64,000 nucleotides of DNA from JAAXGX01 sp965221595 (GCA_965221595.1 OZ244900.1:2852001-2916000), one strand, 5' to 3'; counted from the stretch's first letter, positions 1 through 10,321 are shown. Numbers and translations: made by a program. The notes: generated by a model from the sequence alone, not told the origin.

Positions 1-348
1 AGCTACGGACTCACCTTCCGCGAACTCCGGTCGATGGATGCGTCGCTGATGTACCAGGCGGTCGCGGCGGGCAACGTCGACGTGATCAGCGCCTACAGCA
101 CCGACGGCCGGATTGCCGCGTACGACCTCGTGGTGCTCGAGGACAATCGCGGCGCCATCCCGCCCTACGACGCGCTCGTGCTGGCCGGCGCCCGGCTCAA
201 CGCCGCCGCGCCGGACGTCGTCGCGGCCGTGGCCCGTCTGGAGGGCGCCATCAGCGCCGACCGGATGCGCACGATGAACTTCGCCGTGGACGAGTCCGGC
301 GAGCACCCGTCCCGCGTCGCCGAGCGCTTCGTCCGGACGCTGCCGTGA
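1..348 (+). CDS. C-terminus of OpuC/YehZ/EgtU-type ABC transporter substrate-binding protein (partial)
   Basis: Open from the first base and ending at a TGA, so only the last 115 residues are present. The stretch YSTDGRIAAYDLVVLEDNRG followed by a PPYDALVL segment is characteristic of the quaternary-amine binding lobe of OpuC/ProX-type proteins, which bind glycine betaine, choline, carnitine or, in the EgtU branch, ergothioneine outside the inner membrane. Whether it is a free binding protein or the C-terminal domain of a permease fusion (as in EgtU) cannot be seen because the 5' part lies outside the window. It is convergent with the ergothioneine operon that follows, 28 bases away, which makes an osmolyte or ergothioneine substrate worth considering. 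Family assignment is firm; substrate is not. Confidence 0.85.
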   Translation, partial: SYGLTFRELRSMDASLMYQAVAAGNVDVISAYSTDGRIAAYDLVVLEDNRGAIPPYDALVLAGARLNAAAPDVVAAVARLEGAISADRMRTMNFAVDESGEHPSRVAERFVRTLP

Positions 349-376
349 CGGCCAGTCGGGCACCCGCGGCTGTCAA

Positions 377-1450
377 TCAGGGCGTTCCGCCGGCGGCGGG
401 CGTCGGGGGCGGGAGGGTCCGGGGGTTCGCGTCGAGCATGACCGCCACCCAGCGGAACTCCCTCGTGTTCTCGAGCGCGATCTTGACCACCATCGTGAGG
501 GGCACGGAGAACAGCATGCCGATCGGCCCCCACACCCAGCCCCAGAAGACCAGCGAGACGAACACCACGAGCGCCGACAGCCCGAGCCGCCGCCCCATCA
601 GCGTCGGCTCCACGAGATTGCCGAAGACGACGTTGATGGCGAGGTAGCCCAGCGCCACCACGCCGGCGCGGCCGAGGCCGAACTGCAACGCGGCCAGCAC
701 CACCGCCGGCAGCGCCGCGATGACCGACCCGAGGGTCGGAATGAAGTTGAGGAAGAAGGCCAGCAAACCCAGCAGCAGGGCGAAGTCGAGCCCCAGCAGC
801 GCCGCCCACGCGCCCAGCAGCAGGCCGGTGGCTGCGCTGATCGTCGACTTGATGACCAGATAGCGCTGGACCTGCTGCGTCATCCGCTGCAGCGGCAGGA
901 ACTGGGTCCCCTCGCCGAACGCCGCCCGCAGCTTCGTGCTGAACCCGACCGCCTCCATGAGGATGAAGGCCACGGTGAGCAGTACCAGGAAGGTGTTGGA
1001 AGCGAACGACGTGATGGCGCCGAGCGTTCCGCCCAGCAAGTCGAATACGCCGCTGACCGGCAGCAGGTCGAGCGCGCGCCAGTCCTGCACCGGGAGGCCG
1101 GTGCGGCTCACCAGACCCAGGCTCGATTCGAGGAGCGACTGCAGACGCGCCTGATAGCGCGGTGCCGCGGCACCGAACTCGTTGACGGAGCCGCCGACGA
1201 TGAGTCCGAACACGCCGACGACGCCCACGGCCGCCAGAATCGTGCACAGCGCGGCCAGGGGCCGCGGCACGTACCAGCGTTGGAGCCACCCCATCAGCGG
1301 CGCGCTGACGACGGCCAGGAAAGCCGCAACCAGGAACGGCAGGACGAGCTCGGCGGCGGCGCGCAGTCCGGCGACAACCACCACGAGGCAGGCAGCCGCC
1401 ACGAGAAAGCGCATGCCGGCGCCGCTGTGGGATTGGTGCTGGTCGCTCAT
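377..1450 (-). CDS. AI-2E family transporter (PF01594-type membrane permease)
   Basis: A 357-residue polytopic membrane protein. An N-terminal pair of hydrophobic helices, a soluble middle region around residues 95-150, and a C-terminal bundle of helices containing the family signature FLNFIPTLGSVIAALP match the AI-2E/UPF0118 exporters. Members export autoinducer-2 or other small solutes or exchange ions; substrates are mostly unknown. The ATG at 1450 is chosen because it overlaps the egtD stop codon by four bases (ATGA), implying translational coupling; a longer open frame upstream is just egtD read in another frame. As the last gene of the egtB-egtD operon it might move ergothioneine or a precursor, but that is inference from position only. 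Confidence 0.85.
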   Translation of the reverse strand: MSDQHQSHSGAGMRFLVAAACLVVVVAGLRAAAELVLPFLVAAFLAVVSAPLMGWLQRWYVPRPLAALCTILAAVGVVGVFGLIVGGSVNEFGAAAPRYQARLQSLLESSLGLVSRTGLPVQDWRALDLLPVSGVFDLLGGTLGAITSFASNTFLVLLTVAFILMEAVGFSTKLRAAFGEGTQFLPLQRMTQQVQRYLVIKSTISAATGLLLGAWAALLGLDFALLLGLLAFFLNFIPTLGSVIAALPAVVLAALQFGLGRAGVVALGYLAINVVFGNLVEPTLMGRRLGLSALVVFVSLVFWGWVWGPIGMLFSVPLTMVVKIALENTREFRWVAVMLDANPRTLPPPTPAAGGTP

Positions 1451-2427
1451 CGTTCGCGCTCGAACAGCGACAGCGCGAACTGCGATTCCGGCTCTATCCA
1501 CTGCGCGCGTCGCGCGAAGCCTGCACGCGCGCCCAGGGCGACGACGTCTTCCGGCTCGTACTTGTAGACGCTCTCGGTCCAGATCCGCTCGCCCTCGGCG
1601 ATGTCGACGCAGCAGCCTGCGCCTCGAATGCAGACGAGCTGGTCGGCGCGGCTCTCGAGGTGGACCTCGATGCGCGAGGCGGCAGCATTCCACACGACGC
1701 AGTGCTCGAACAGGTCCGGATCGAAGTCGGCGTCCAGCTCGCGGTTCAAGCGCACCAGCAGGTTCTTGTTGAAGGCCGCGGTGACGCCCAGCGGATCGTC
1801 GTAGGCTGCCACCAGCGCCGCCTCGGGCTTGACGAGGTCGGCACCGAGCAGCAGCCGGTCACCCGGCCGGCACCGGCTCCGTATCTCGTGCAGGAACCGG
1901 TCAGCCTCCTCGGGCGCGAGATTGCCGATGTTCGAGCCGAGGAACAGCACGAGCGCGCCGGCGGCGCCGGGGGGCCGCTGCAACGCCGCCTCCAAACCCG
2001 CCTCGTAGGCGGCCCGGTGGGTGGTCAGCTGCACGCCGCGATGGCGGGAGAGCACCTGCACCGACTGCGCAAGCGCCGTCTCCGAGATATCGACGAGATG
2101 CACGTCCGTCGAGCGCCCTTCGGCCGCCGACAGCAGCATCGAGAGCTTGGCCCCGCTACCGCAGCCGAGCTCGACGACCGTGTCACTGGCCCCGGGCCCG
2201 CACATGATGGACTCGGCGTGCGCCGCCAGCAGCGCGCACTCGCCGCGCGTGATCGTGTACCAGGGCAGCTCGCAGATTGCCTCGAACAGCCGCGACCCGA
2301 GCGCGTCGTACAGATACTTCGTCGGCACCCGCTTGGGGCGGCGCGTCAGTCCCTCGGCGACCTCCGCGGCCATTTCGACGGTCGGATCGGCGGCGAGCGT
2401 CGCGGCCGGGCTCGAAGGCTCGTGCAT
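1447..2427 (-). CDS. egtD: L-histidine N-alpha-methyltransferase EgtD
   Basis: EgtD trimethylates histidine with S-adenosylmethionine to give hercynine, the first step of ergothioneine synthesis in the cytoplasm. The 326-residue product has the family's N-terminal block PTKYLYDALGSRLFEAICEL (about residues 36-55) and the SAM-binding loop VVELGCGSG (84-92), with the usual length of about 320 residues. The ATG at 2427 is chosen: it lies five bases after the egtB stop and gives the normal N-terminus, whereas an upstream open frame reads through egtB. It overlaps the AI-2E permease start by four bases, so the three genes form one operon. No egtA, egtC or egtE homologue is seen in the window. Confidence 0.93.
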   Translation of the reverse strand: MHEPSSPAATLAADPTVEMAAEVAEGLTRRPKRVPTKYLYDALGSRLFEAICELPWYTITRGECALLAAHAESIMCGPGASDTVVELGCGSGAKLSMLLSAAEGRSTDVHLVDISETALAQSVQVLSRHRGVQLTTHRAAYEAGLEAALQRPPGAAGALVLFLGSNIGNLAPEEADRFLHEIRSRCRPGDRLLLGADLVKPEAALVAAYDDPLGVTAAFNKNLLVRLNRELDADFDPDLFEHCVVWNAAASRIEVHLESRADQLVCIRGAGCCVDIAEGERIWTESVYKYEPEDVVALGARAGFARRAQWIEPESQFALSLFERER

Positions 2428-2432
2428 CCGGC

Positions 2433-3785
2433 TCAGCGTGGGTCGCGCGCGCAACGAAACGTCGCGTACATGTACGGGTAGTGGGGCCGGAACCAGTTCC
2501 GGAAGCTGCGTCTGACCAGGCCGCGGCCGGTGGCCGGCGAGGCGCCCTTGACGACGAAGTGCTCGCCGTCGAAGAAGTCTGCCGAGTACTCCGGATAGGA
2601 TGCCATCGCCGCGAACCCGGGGAAGCCGCCGAAGGGCGTCGAGGTCCACTCCCACCCGTTTCCCACCAGGTCGTGCACGCCCCAGGCGCTGGCGCCGGCG
2701 GGATACGAGCCGACCGGCAGCGGATCCCAGTGCCGGAAATCGAAGTTGCCGCGGGTTGCATCGGGTGCACCCGCGCCCCACGGCTGCGGCCGCTCCGCGC
2801 CGCCCGGTGCGCCGTAGGCCGCGCGGTGGAACTCGGCCTCGCTCGGCAGGCGCAGACCCCGCCAGGTGGCGTAGGCGGCCGCCTCGTCGTGCGTCACGTA
2901 GACCGGCCACGACAGGGGCAGCGGCAGCCGCTCGAACATCCCGCGCCACGTCCAGCCGCCGGCCTGCCGCTCCCAGAACAGCGGGTGCTCGCGGCCCGCT
3001 GCCTGCCGCCGCCGCCAGGCGGCGGGTGTCCACAGCGCGGGATCCGCATAGCCCCCCGCGTCGACGAATGCGAGGTAGTCCCGGTTCGTCACGTTGTGGC
3101 ACTCGATCTCGAACGCCGGCACCTCCTGCACGACGCAGGTCGGAAACTCGTTGTCCCAACCGAAGGGCACGTCATCGACGTTGCTCCCGAGGGTGGCGCT
3201 CCCGGCCGGCACCAGCGCCCGGTCCCGCGGGGGCACTGCCCCGTCGACGACCGGGTTGGCACCCGCCGGACGCCGTTTCTGCTCCGGCGGCAGGCGGTGC
3301 CACATGTACAGCAGCGTCTCCTGGTGCATGACCTCGTGCTCGAGCATCGTGAACACGCCCTGGCCACGGCGGAGCACCGGGTTGACGTCGCCCTCGATGA
3401 CGGCGGTTTCGAGGGCCTCGAGAATCACGCGATCGGCGTCGCGCGCATAGCGCTGCACCGTGCCGCGGTCAGGCCAACTGTCGATGGCGGCACTCGCTGC
3501 CGCGTGGCCGTCGCTCGGGTCGATGCCGCGGGCGAACAGCACCTCCAGGTCGCGGTCGATCCCGGCGTGTCCGAGTCCCTTCTTGAGAAAGCAGTTGACG
3601 CTGAACGCGGGGATGTGCCCCTCGTAGAAGACGACCGGATGCCGCAGGGGAATGGGCTGCTCGTAGTACGCGGCGGCCTCGACGAGGTCGAACAACGCCG
3701 CGGTACGGGCGCGGGTGGCGTGGTACGCGTCGATGGCCGCCCGACGGTCCAGGCGGCCATCGGGACGAATGTGCGAGTTGTTCAT
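2433..3785 (-). CDS. egtB: Ergothioneine biosynthesis sulfoxide synthase EgtB
   Basis: EgtB is the non-heme iron enzyme that joins hercynine to a thiol donor with oxygen to make a sulfoxide. The 450-residue protein has an N-terminal DinB-like half carrying the iron ligands, His57 in EGHIPAFS and the HX3HXE motif HEVMHQE (His150, His154), and a C-terminal FGE-sulfatase domain (about 185-450) ending in the family's typical RPHYPYMYATFRCA. Acidobacterial EgtB of Chloracidobacterium is known to use cysteine rather than gamma-glutamylcysteine; the absence of egtA and egtC here fits that, but the window cannot prove it. First gene of the egtB-egtD-permease operon, divergent from tRNA-Leu. Confidence 0.92.
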   Translation of the reverse strand: MNNSHIRPDGRLDRRAAIDAYHATRARTAALFDLVEAAAYYEQPIPLRHPVVFYEGHIPAFSVNCFLKKGLGHAGIDRDLEVLFARGIDPSDGHAAASAAIDSWPDRGTVQRYARDADRVILEALETAVIEGDVNPVLRRGQGVFTMLEHEVMHQETLLYMWHRLPPEQKRRPAGANPVVDGAVPPRDRALVPAGSATLGSNVDDVPFGWDNEFPTCVVQEVPAFEIECHNVTNRDYLAFVDAGGYADPALWTPAAWRRRQAAGREHPLFWERQAGGWTWRGMFERLPLPLSWPVYVTHDEAAAYATWRGLRLPSEAEFHRAAYGAPGGAERPQPWGAGAPDATRGNFDFRHWDPLPVGSYPAGASAWGVHDLVGNGWEWTSTPFGGFPGFAAMASYPEYSADFFDGEHFVVKGASPATGRGLVRRSFRNWFRPHYPYMYATFRCARDPR

Positions 3786-3857
3786 CGGCGCCCTATGGTA
3801 CAGGAAGTCATCGGCGGCAGGTATGCTACTGTTGTGCGCGTCACGTCGCCGCAGGCT

Positions 3858-3944
3858 GCGAAAGTGGCGGAACTGGCAGACGCGCCGGACTTAGGATCCG
3901 GTGGCCGCGAGGCCATGGGGGTTCAAGTCCCCCCTTTCGCACCA
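3858..3944 (+). tRNA. tRNA-Leu(UAG), CCA end encoded
   Basis: The acceptor stem pairs GCGAAAG (3858-3864) with CTTTCGC (3934-3940), followed by discriminator A and a genomically encoded CCA (3942-3944). The anticodon stem CCGGA/TCCGG encloses the loop CTTAGGA, with anticodon TAG at 3892-3894, which reads CUA leucine codons. A long variable arm (TGGCCGCGAGGCCA) marks it as class II, and the T arm is GGGGGTTCAAGTCCCCC. It stands alone between egtB and tig. Confidence 0.97.
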
Positions 3945-3985
3945 ACCGGCGCGCGCCCCTCCGGCTGCGGTCTGCCATCAACGAC

Positions 3986-5284
3986 ATGAAGGCGGATTTC
4001 ACAGACCTCAGCGAGACCCGCACGCGCGTCGCCGTCGAAGTGCCGTCGACGGACGTCGATCGCGAGATCGAGCGGCTGGCCCAACGCTACCGGCGCTCGG
4101 CCCGCATCCCGGGTTTCCGGCCGGGGAAGGCGCCCGCCCGCCTGATCCGGCAGCGGATGCACGACGAGATCCTGCACGAGGCGGCGCAGCGGCTCGTCGA
4201 GAAGGCCGTCGACGAGGCCCTGCGCGAGCGCGGCGTGGAGCCGCTGGAAGCCCCGTCCGTCCGCGACGTCAATGTCGAGGCAGGCCGGCCGTTGACCTTC
4301 ACGGCCACCTTCGAGAAACTGCCGGCGGTGGACGTCGGCGAGTACCGCGGCCTGACCGTGCGGAGGACGCCGGTCGAGGTCACCGACGCGCACGTGGCGG
4401 AGACTCTCGACGCGTTGCGGCGGCGGGCGGCGCGCGCCGAGCCGGTGGAGGGCCGCGGCGTGGCGATCGGCGACACGGTCACCGTCGACCTCGAGCGGCG
4501 CAGGCTGCCGGCTCCGGACGCCGCACAACCGCCGGCGCCGCCGGAGCGGCATGCGGCTGTGCAGATCGAGGTCGGCGCGTCAGCCAATCCCCCCGGATTC
4601 GACACCCACGTCGTCGGCCTGGAAGTGGGGGCCGAGCGCACGTTCACCGTGCGCCATGCGGAGGCCGACAACGCCCCGGATGCGGTCGGGGAGGAGGTCG
4701 AGTACCACCTCCGCCTGCAGGCGATCCACGAGCGCGTCCTCCCGGACCTCGACGACGAGTTCGCCCGCACGCAGGGCGACTGCGATACGGTCGACGCGCT
4801 GCGCGCGCTGCTGACCAACGAATTGAGCGCCGACGCGGAGCGGGAGACCGACCGCCGTATGCGCGACGAGCTGCTGGCGCAGCTGGCGGCGCGGCTGACC
4901 GGCGAGGTGCCGGAAACGCTCGTCAAGCGCGAGCTCGACCGCCGCGTGGAGCGCCTCGGGTCACAGCTCGTCGCGCAGCGCGTCGACCCGCGGCACGCAG
5001 GCATCGACTGGGAAGAGTTCCGGACGAGCCAGCGCGGCCCCGCCGTCGACACGGTGAAGAGTACGCTCGTGCTGGACGAGATAGCGCAGCGGGAGGGCAT
5101 CACGGCCAGCGACGACGACATCCGTGGACAGGTCGAGCAGCTGGCGGCGCGCAGCAAGCGCGGGGCCGCGGCCATGCGCGCGCTGCTCGAACGGGAAGGG
5201 GGCGTCGCGCCGCTGGCCGTCGGCATACGACGGGAGAAGACGATAGAGTTCCTGCTGGCGCATGCTACGATCGTCACCGCGTGA
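3986..5284 (+). CDS. tig: Trigger factor (ribosome-associated chaperone)
   Basis: Trigger factor docks at the ribosomal exit tunnel and shields nascent chains. The 432-residue product has the N-terminal ribosome-binding signature GFRPGKAP (residues 43-50), a central PPIase-like segment around 150-240 (starting GVAIGDTVTVDL) that looks divergent and rich in proline and alanine linkers, and an alpha-helical C-terminal chaperone domain. The length is normal for the family. The ATG at 3986 gives the standard N-terminus but has no obvious Shine-Dalgarno sequence. It heads the tig-clpP-clpX-lon cluster that is common in bacteria, 84 bases upstream of clpP. Confidence 0.93.
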   Translation: MKADFTDLSETRTRVAVEVPSTDVDREIERLAQRYRRSARIPGFRPGKAPARLIRQRMHDEILHEAAQRLVEKAVDEALRERGVEPLEAPSVRDVNVEAGRPLTFTATFEKLPAVDVGEYRGLTVRRTPVEVTDAHVAETLDALRRRAARAEPVEGRGVAIGDTVTVDLERRRLPAPDAAQPPAPPERHAAVQIEVGASANPPGFDTHVVGLEVGAERTFTVRHAEADNAPDAVGEEVEYHLRLQAIHERVLPDLDDEFARTQGDCDTVDALRALLTNELSADAERETDRRMRDELLAQLAARLTGEVPETLVKRELDRRVERLGSQLVAQRVDPRHAGIDWEEFRTSQRGPAVDTVKSTLVLDEIAQREGITASDDDIRGQVEQLAARSKRGAAAMRALLEREGGVAPLAVGIRREKTIEFLLAHATIVTA

Positions 5285-5368
5285 GCGCGAGTTCCGGCCG
5301 CGCGAGCGCGCCCCACGACCAGCCGCCGCGCGCCGGCGCGGGCGGCAGCGGCCGCAACCGAGAAAAAC

Positions 5369-5971
5369 ATGCCCGACTCGCGAATGCAGCTGATCCCGAT
5401 GGTCGTCGAGCAGACCAATCGAGGCGAACGCGCCTACGACATCTACTCGCGGCTGCTCAAGGACAGCATCGTCTTCATCGGCGCCCCGATCGACGACGCG
5501 CTGGCCAACCTCGTGATTGCGCAGATGCTGTTTCTGGAAGCCGAGGATCCGGACCGCGACATCCTGCTCTATCTGAACAGCCCCGGCGGCTCGATCTCCG
5601 CCGGCTTCGCCATCTACGACACCATGCAGTTCATCAAGCCGGACGTGCAGACCTACTGCATCGGCCAGGCCGCGTCGATGGCCGCCGTGCTCCTCGGCTC
5701 CGGCGCCAAGGGCAAGCGCTACTCGCTGCCCAACTCCCGCATCATCATTCATCAGCCCCTGATGACGGGCCTCGGCGGCCAGGCCACCGACATCGACATC
5801 CATGCCAAGGAGATTCTCCGCATGCGGGCGCGGCTGAACGAGATCCTGTCCGCGCATACCGGGCAGCCGCTCGAGCGCATCGCGGAGGACACCGAGCGCG
5901 ACTACATCATGAGCGCGGAGCAGAGCCGCGAATACGGTATTATTGACCAGGTCATCGACCGGCGCGGCTGA
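5369..5971 (+). CDS. clpP: ATP-dependent Clp protease proteolytic subunit
   Basis: ClpP is the serine peptidase that forms a tetradecameric chamber and degrades proteins fed to it by ClpX or ClpA. The 200-residue product shows the complete catalytic triad: Ser103 in GQAASMAA, His128 in IIIHQP and Asp178 in EDTERDY. The oxyanion region NSPGGSISAGFAIYD is canonical. Length is standard. It lies 14 bases upstream of clpX, so the peptidase and its unfoldase are expected to be co-transcribed. Confidence 0.97.
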   Translation: MPDSRMQLIPMVVEQTNRGERAYDIYSRLLKDSIVFIGAPIDDALANLVIAQMLFLEAEDPDRDILLYLNSPGGSISAGFAIYDTMQFIKPDVQTYCIGQAASMAAVLLGSGAKGKRYSLPNSRIIIHQPLMTGLGGQATDIDIHAKEILRMRARLNEILSAHTGQPLERIAEDTERDYIMSAEQSREYGIIDQVIDRRG

Positions 5972-5985
5972 GCGGCGATTCGTCC

Positions 5986-7236
<1,251 letters not shown>

Positions 7237-7237
7237 C

Positions 7238-9622
7238 GTGGAAATCTACGAAACGCTGCCGATCGTGCCCCTCCGGGACGTCGTCGTCTTTCCCCACATG
7301 ATGATGCCGTTCGTTATCGGGCGACCGTCGTCGACGCGAGCGCTCGAACACGCCCTGACGAAGGACAAGCGGATCTTCCTGGCGGCCCAGAAGGATGCGG
7401 CCAAGGACGACCCGAGCCCGAGCGACATATTCACCATGGGCTGCGTCGCCAACATCGTACAGAGCCTGAAGCTGCCGGACGGCAACGTCAAGGTGCTCGT
7501 GGAAGGCGTCGACCGCGCCCGCACGGTCGAGTGGAAGGAAGACAAGGGCTTCTACCGCGTCGTCGCCAAGGTGCTGGCGCGCCCCAGCGACGAGGACGGC
7601 GACGTCGAGGGCACGATGAGCCGGGTCGTCTCGCTGTTCGAGCAGTACGTCAAGCTGTCGAACACCCTGCAGTACGACGCGATGATAGCCGCCGTGCGCG
7701 TGGACGACCCGAGCAAACTGGCTGATACCATCGCCGCGCACCTGGTGGTGGGTGTCGAGGAGAAGCAGAATCTCCTGGAGATCATCGCCCCGCTCGAACG
7801 TCTCGTCCGCATCGCCAGCATTCTCGAGATCGAGGTCGACAAGCTCCAGGTGGACCGTCGCATCCAGTCTCGCGTCAAGAAGCAGATGGAGAAGGCGCAG
7901 AAGGAGTACTACCTCAACGAGAAGATGAAGGCGATCCAGAAGGAGCTGGGTCGCAAGGAGGATCGCGGCAACGAGGTCGACGAGCTGCGCAAGAAGATCG
8001 AAGAGAGCAAGATGCCGCGGGAGGTCGAGGAGAAGGCAGCCCAGGAACTCAAGCGGCTCGAGGCGATGCCGCCGATGTCGGCCGAGGCCACGGTCTCGCG
8101 CAACTACCTGGACTGGCTGATTGCGGTGCCCTGGTACAAGCGGAGCCGCGAGGGTCGCGACCTCGGGCGCGCCGAGCGCATCCTGAACGAGGACCACTAC
8201 GGTCTCGAGAAGATCAAGGACCGCATCCTCGAGTTCCTCGCCGTCCGCAGTCTGGTGCGCAAACCGCGCAGCACGATTCTCACGCTGACCGGCCCGCCCG
8301 GAGTCGGCAAGACCTCGCTGGCCAAGTCCATCGCGCGCGCCACGAACCGCAAGTTCGTTCGCCTGTCACTGGGCGGGGTCCGCGACGAGGCCGAGATTCG
8401 CGGCCACCGGCGCACCTATATCGGCGCCTTCCCGGGCCAGATCATCCAGATGATGAAGAAGGCCGGCACGCTCAACCCGGTCTTCCTGCTCGACGAAGTC
8501 GACAAGATGTCGATGGACTTCCGCGGCGACCCCTCGGCGGCATTGCTGGAAGTGCTCGACCCGGAGCAGAACCACACGTTCCTGGACCACTACCTGGACG
8601 TCGAGTACGACCTGTCGCACGTCATGTTCATCTGCACGGCGAACGTTCTCCACACGGTGCCCCAGGCGCTGCGCGACCGGATGGAGGTGCTGCAGCTCGC
8701 CGGCTACACCGAGCTGGAGAAGATCGAGATTGCCAAGCGCTTCCTGCTGCAGAAGACCCTGAAGGCGAACGGACTGACAGCGAAGCACCTCGGCTTCGCC
8801 GACGACGCCTACGAGACGCTCATCCGGCGCTACACGCGCGAGGCGGGCGTCCGGAACCTGGAGCGGGAGATCGCCTCGATCTGCCGCAAGGTGGCGCGCA
8901 AGGTCGTGGACCAGGGCAAGAGCTTCACCGAGGCGATCACGTCCGAGCAGATCACCGAGTATCTCGGCGTGCCGAAGTACCGGCCGATGCTGGCCGAGCA
9001 GGAGAACGAGGTGGGCATCGCCACCGGTCTTGCGTGGACCGAGTCCGGCGGCGAGCTGCTGCTCACCGAGGCGATGCTGATGCCCGGCAAGGGACAGTTG
9101 ACGCTAACGGGTAAGCTCGGCGACGTGATGCAGGAGTCGGCGCAGGCGGCCATGAGCTACGTGCGCGCCAAGGCCGAGGAATTCGGCATCCCGAAGAAGT
9201 TCACACGCAACACCGACGTGCACGTGCACGTCCCGGAGGGCGCGATTCCCAAAGACGGCCCCTCGGCCGGCATCACCATCACCACGGCCCTGGTCTCCAC
9301 GCTGGCCCGTATTCCGACGCGCCGGGAGGTGGCGATGACCGGCGAGATCACCCTCCGCGGCAAGGTCCTGCCGGTGGGCGGCGTCAAGGAGAAGGTGTTG
9401 GCGGCGCACCGCGCGGGCCTGAAGACCATCGTCCTGCCGAAGGACAACGAAAAGGATCTGGCCGAGATCCCCAAGGGGGTGCTCGACACCCTCGACATGT
9501 ACCTGGTCGACACGATGGACGAGGTTCTGCGCGTGGCGCTCGCCGAGCCGATGCGTCCCAGCCTCCCCACCGAGGGCGAGCCGGTGCCGGCCGCGCCGAC
9601 GGCCGATCGGATTACCCACTAG
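7238..9622 (+). CDS. lon: ATP-dependent protease Lon
   Basis: Lon is a homohexameric AAA+ serine protease that degrades misfolded and regulatory proteins. The 794-residue product has the N-terminal substrate-binding (LAN) domain to about residue 200, a coiled-coil linker, Walker A GPPGVGKT (352-359) and the C-terminal protease domain with the Ser-Lys dyad Ser676 (PKDGPSAG) and Lys717 (GGVKEK). The start is a GTG one base after the clpX stop. It is a full-length LonA with no missing motif. Confidence 0.96.
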   Translation: MEIYETLPIVPLRDVVVFPHMMMPFVIGRPSSTRALEHALTKDKRIFLAAQKDAAKDDPSPSDIFTMGCVANIVQSLKLPDGNVKVLVEGVDRARTVEWKEDKGFYRVVAKVLARPSDEDGDVEGTMSRVVSLFEQYVKLSNTLQYDAMIAAVRVDDPSKLADTIAAHLVVGVEEKQNLLEIIAPLERLVRIASILEIEVDKLQVDRRIQSRVKKQMEKAQKEYYLNEKMKAIQKELGRKEDRGNEVDELRKKIEESKMPREVEEKAAQELKRLEAMPPMSAEATVSRNYLDWLIAVPWYKRSREGRDLGRAERILNEDHYGLEKIKDRILEFLAVRSLVRKPRSTILTLTGPPGVGKTSLAKSIARATNRKFVRLSLGGVRDEAEIRGHRRTYIGAFPGQIIQMMKKAGTLNPVFLLDEVDKMSMDFRGDPSAALLEVLDPEQNHTFLDHYLDVEYDLSHVMFICTANVLHTVPQALRDRMEVLQLAGYTELEKIEIAKRFLLQKTLKANGLTAKHLGFADDAYETLIRRYTREAGVRNLEREIASICRKVARKVVDQGKSFTEAITSEQITEYLGVPKYRPMLAEQENEVGIATGLAWTESGGELLLTEAMLMPGKGQLTLTGKLGDVMQESAQAAMSYVRAKAEEFGIPKKFTRNTDVHVHVPEGAIPKDGPSAGITITTALVSTLARIPTRREVAMTGEITLRGKVLPVGGVKEKVLAAHRAGLKTIVLPKDNEKDLAEIPKGVLDTLDMYLVDTMDEVLRVALAEPMRPSLPTEGEPVPAAPTADRITH

Positions 9623-9636
9623 CAGCCGGAAGCCGC

Positions 9637-10278
9637 GTGAAGGTCCTCGACGCAGCGTTCGTCACGAGCGTTGCGGGCGGGGGCGTTCTGCCCGCCGACA
9701 CGGCGGTGGTCGTTGCGCTCGCAGGACGCTCCAACGTCGGCAAGTCGAGCCTCGTCAACACGCTCTTGCGCCGGCGGGTCGCGCGCGCCGGGGCGAAGCC
9801 GGGTACCACGCGACTGCTCAACGTGTACCGCGTCCGCGCCGCCGGTGGCGCTGCTACCTTGCATTTCAGCCTCGTCGACCTGCCCGGCTACGGCTACGCG
9901 CGCGGCGGCGACCGGACGCGGCGCGACTTCGACGCGCTGACCCGTCGCTTCTTCACCCGGCTGGTCGCGGTGCCGGGCCGGCCGGCGGCCGCGGAGGCCG
10001 CGGCCCGGTTGGCCGGCACGCTGCTGGTGGTGGACATCCGGCATCCGGGGCTGGACAACGACCGGGGGGCGCATGCGTGGCTGCGCGACCAGGGCAGCCC
10101 CGTGGTGGTGGTGGCAACCAAGGGCGATCGGCTCTCCCGGTCCGGGCGCAGCCGTGCGCAGGGCGGCCACGAGGCCGCCTTCGGGTGTCCCGTACTGCCG
10201 GTGTCGAGCCGCACCGGCGACGGGATCGGGCTGCTGTGGTCCACGCTGGCTCGGCTCGTGGCGGACCGCGCGCGTTGA
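9637..10278 (+). CDS. engB: Ribosome biogenesis GTP-binding protein EngB/YsxC
   Basis: A TrmE-Era-EngA-type small GTPase needed for 50S subunit assembly. The 213-residue product has G1 GRSNVGKS (30-37), G3 DLPGYG (about 79-84) and a G4 TKGD (TKAD in most members), with the G5-like SSRTGDG near the end. It starts with GTG 14 bases after lon, the usual neighbourhood in many genomes. The stop codon lies directly upstream of the extended -10 element for rpmE, so the next promoter begins inside or just after this gene. Confidence 0.92.
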   Translation: MKVLDAAFVTSVAGGGVLPADTAVVVALAGRSNVGKSSLVNTLLRRRVARAGAKPGTTRLLNVYRVRAAGGAATLHFSLVDLPGYGYARGGDRTRRDFDALTRRFFTRLVAVPGRPAAAEAAARLAGTLLVVDIRHPGLDNDRGAHAWLRDQGSPVVVVATKGDRLSRSGRSRAQGGHEAAFGCPVLPVSSRTGDGIGLLWSTLARLVADRAR

Positions 10279-10289
10279 CCTGCTATAAT
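10275..10289 (+). promoter_or_regulatory. Extended -10 promoter for rpmE
   Basis: TGCTATAAT at 10281-10289 is a perfect extended -10 element (TGnTATAAT), rare in this GC-rich sequence. It follows the engB stop codon by two bases. A TTGACC sits immediately upstream at 10275 but is too close to act as the -35 of the same promoter, so this promoter probably depends on the extended -10. Predicted initiation near 10296 would give a leader of about 26 bases with the GGGGAGG ribosome-binding site of rpmE. Confidence 0.6.
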
Positions 10290-10321
10290 TCGTGGCTCAG
10301 GCGGGCGGGGAGGAGCAATCC

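Noticed and set aside
3795..3832. Candidate promoters for egtB (TACCAT) and tRNA-Leu (TATGCT)
   Set aside because: Each has a plausible -10 but no acceptable -35 at 16-18 bases, so I did not list them.
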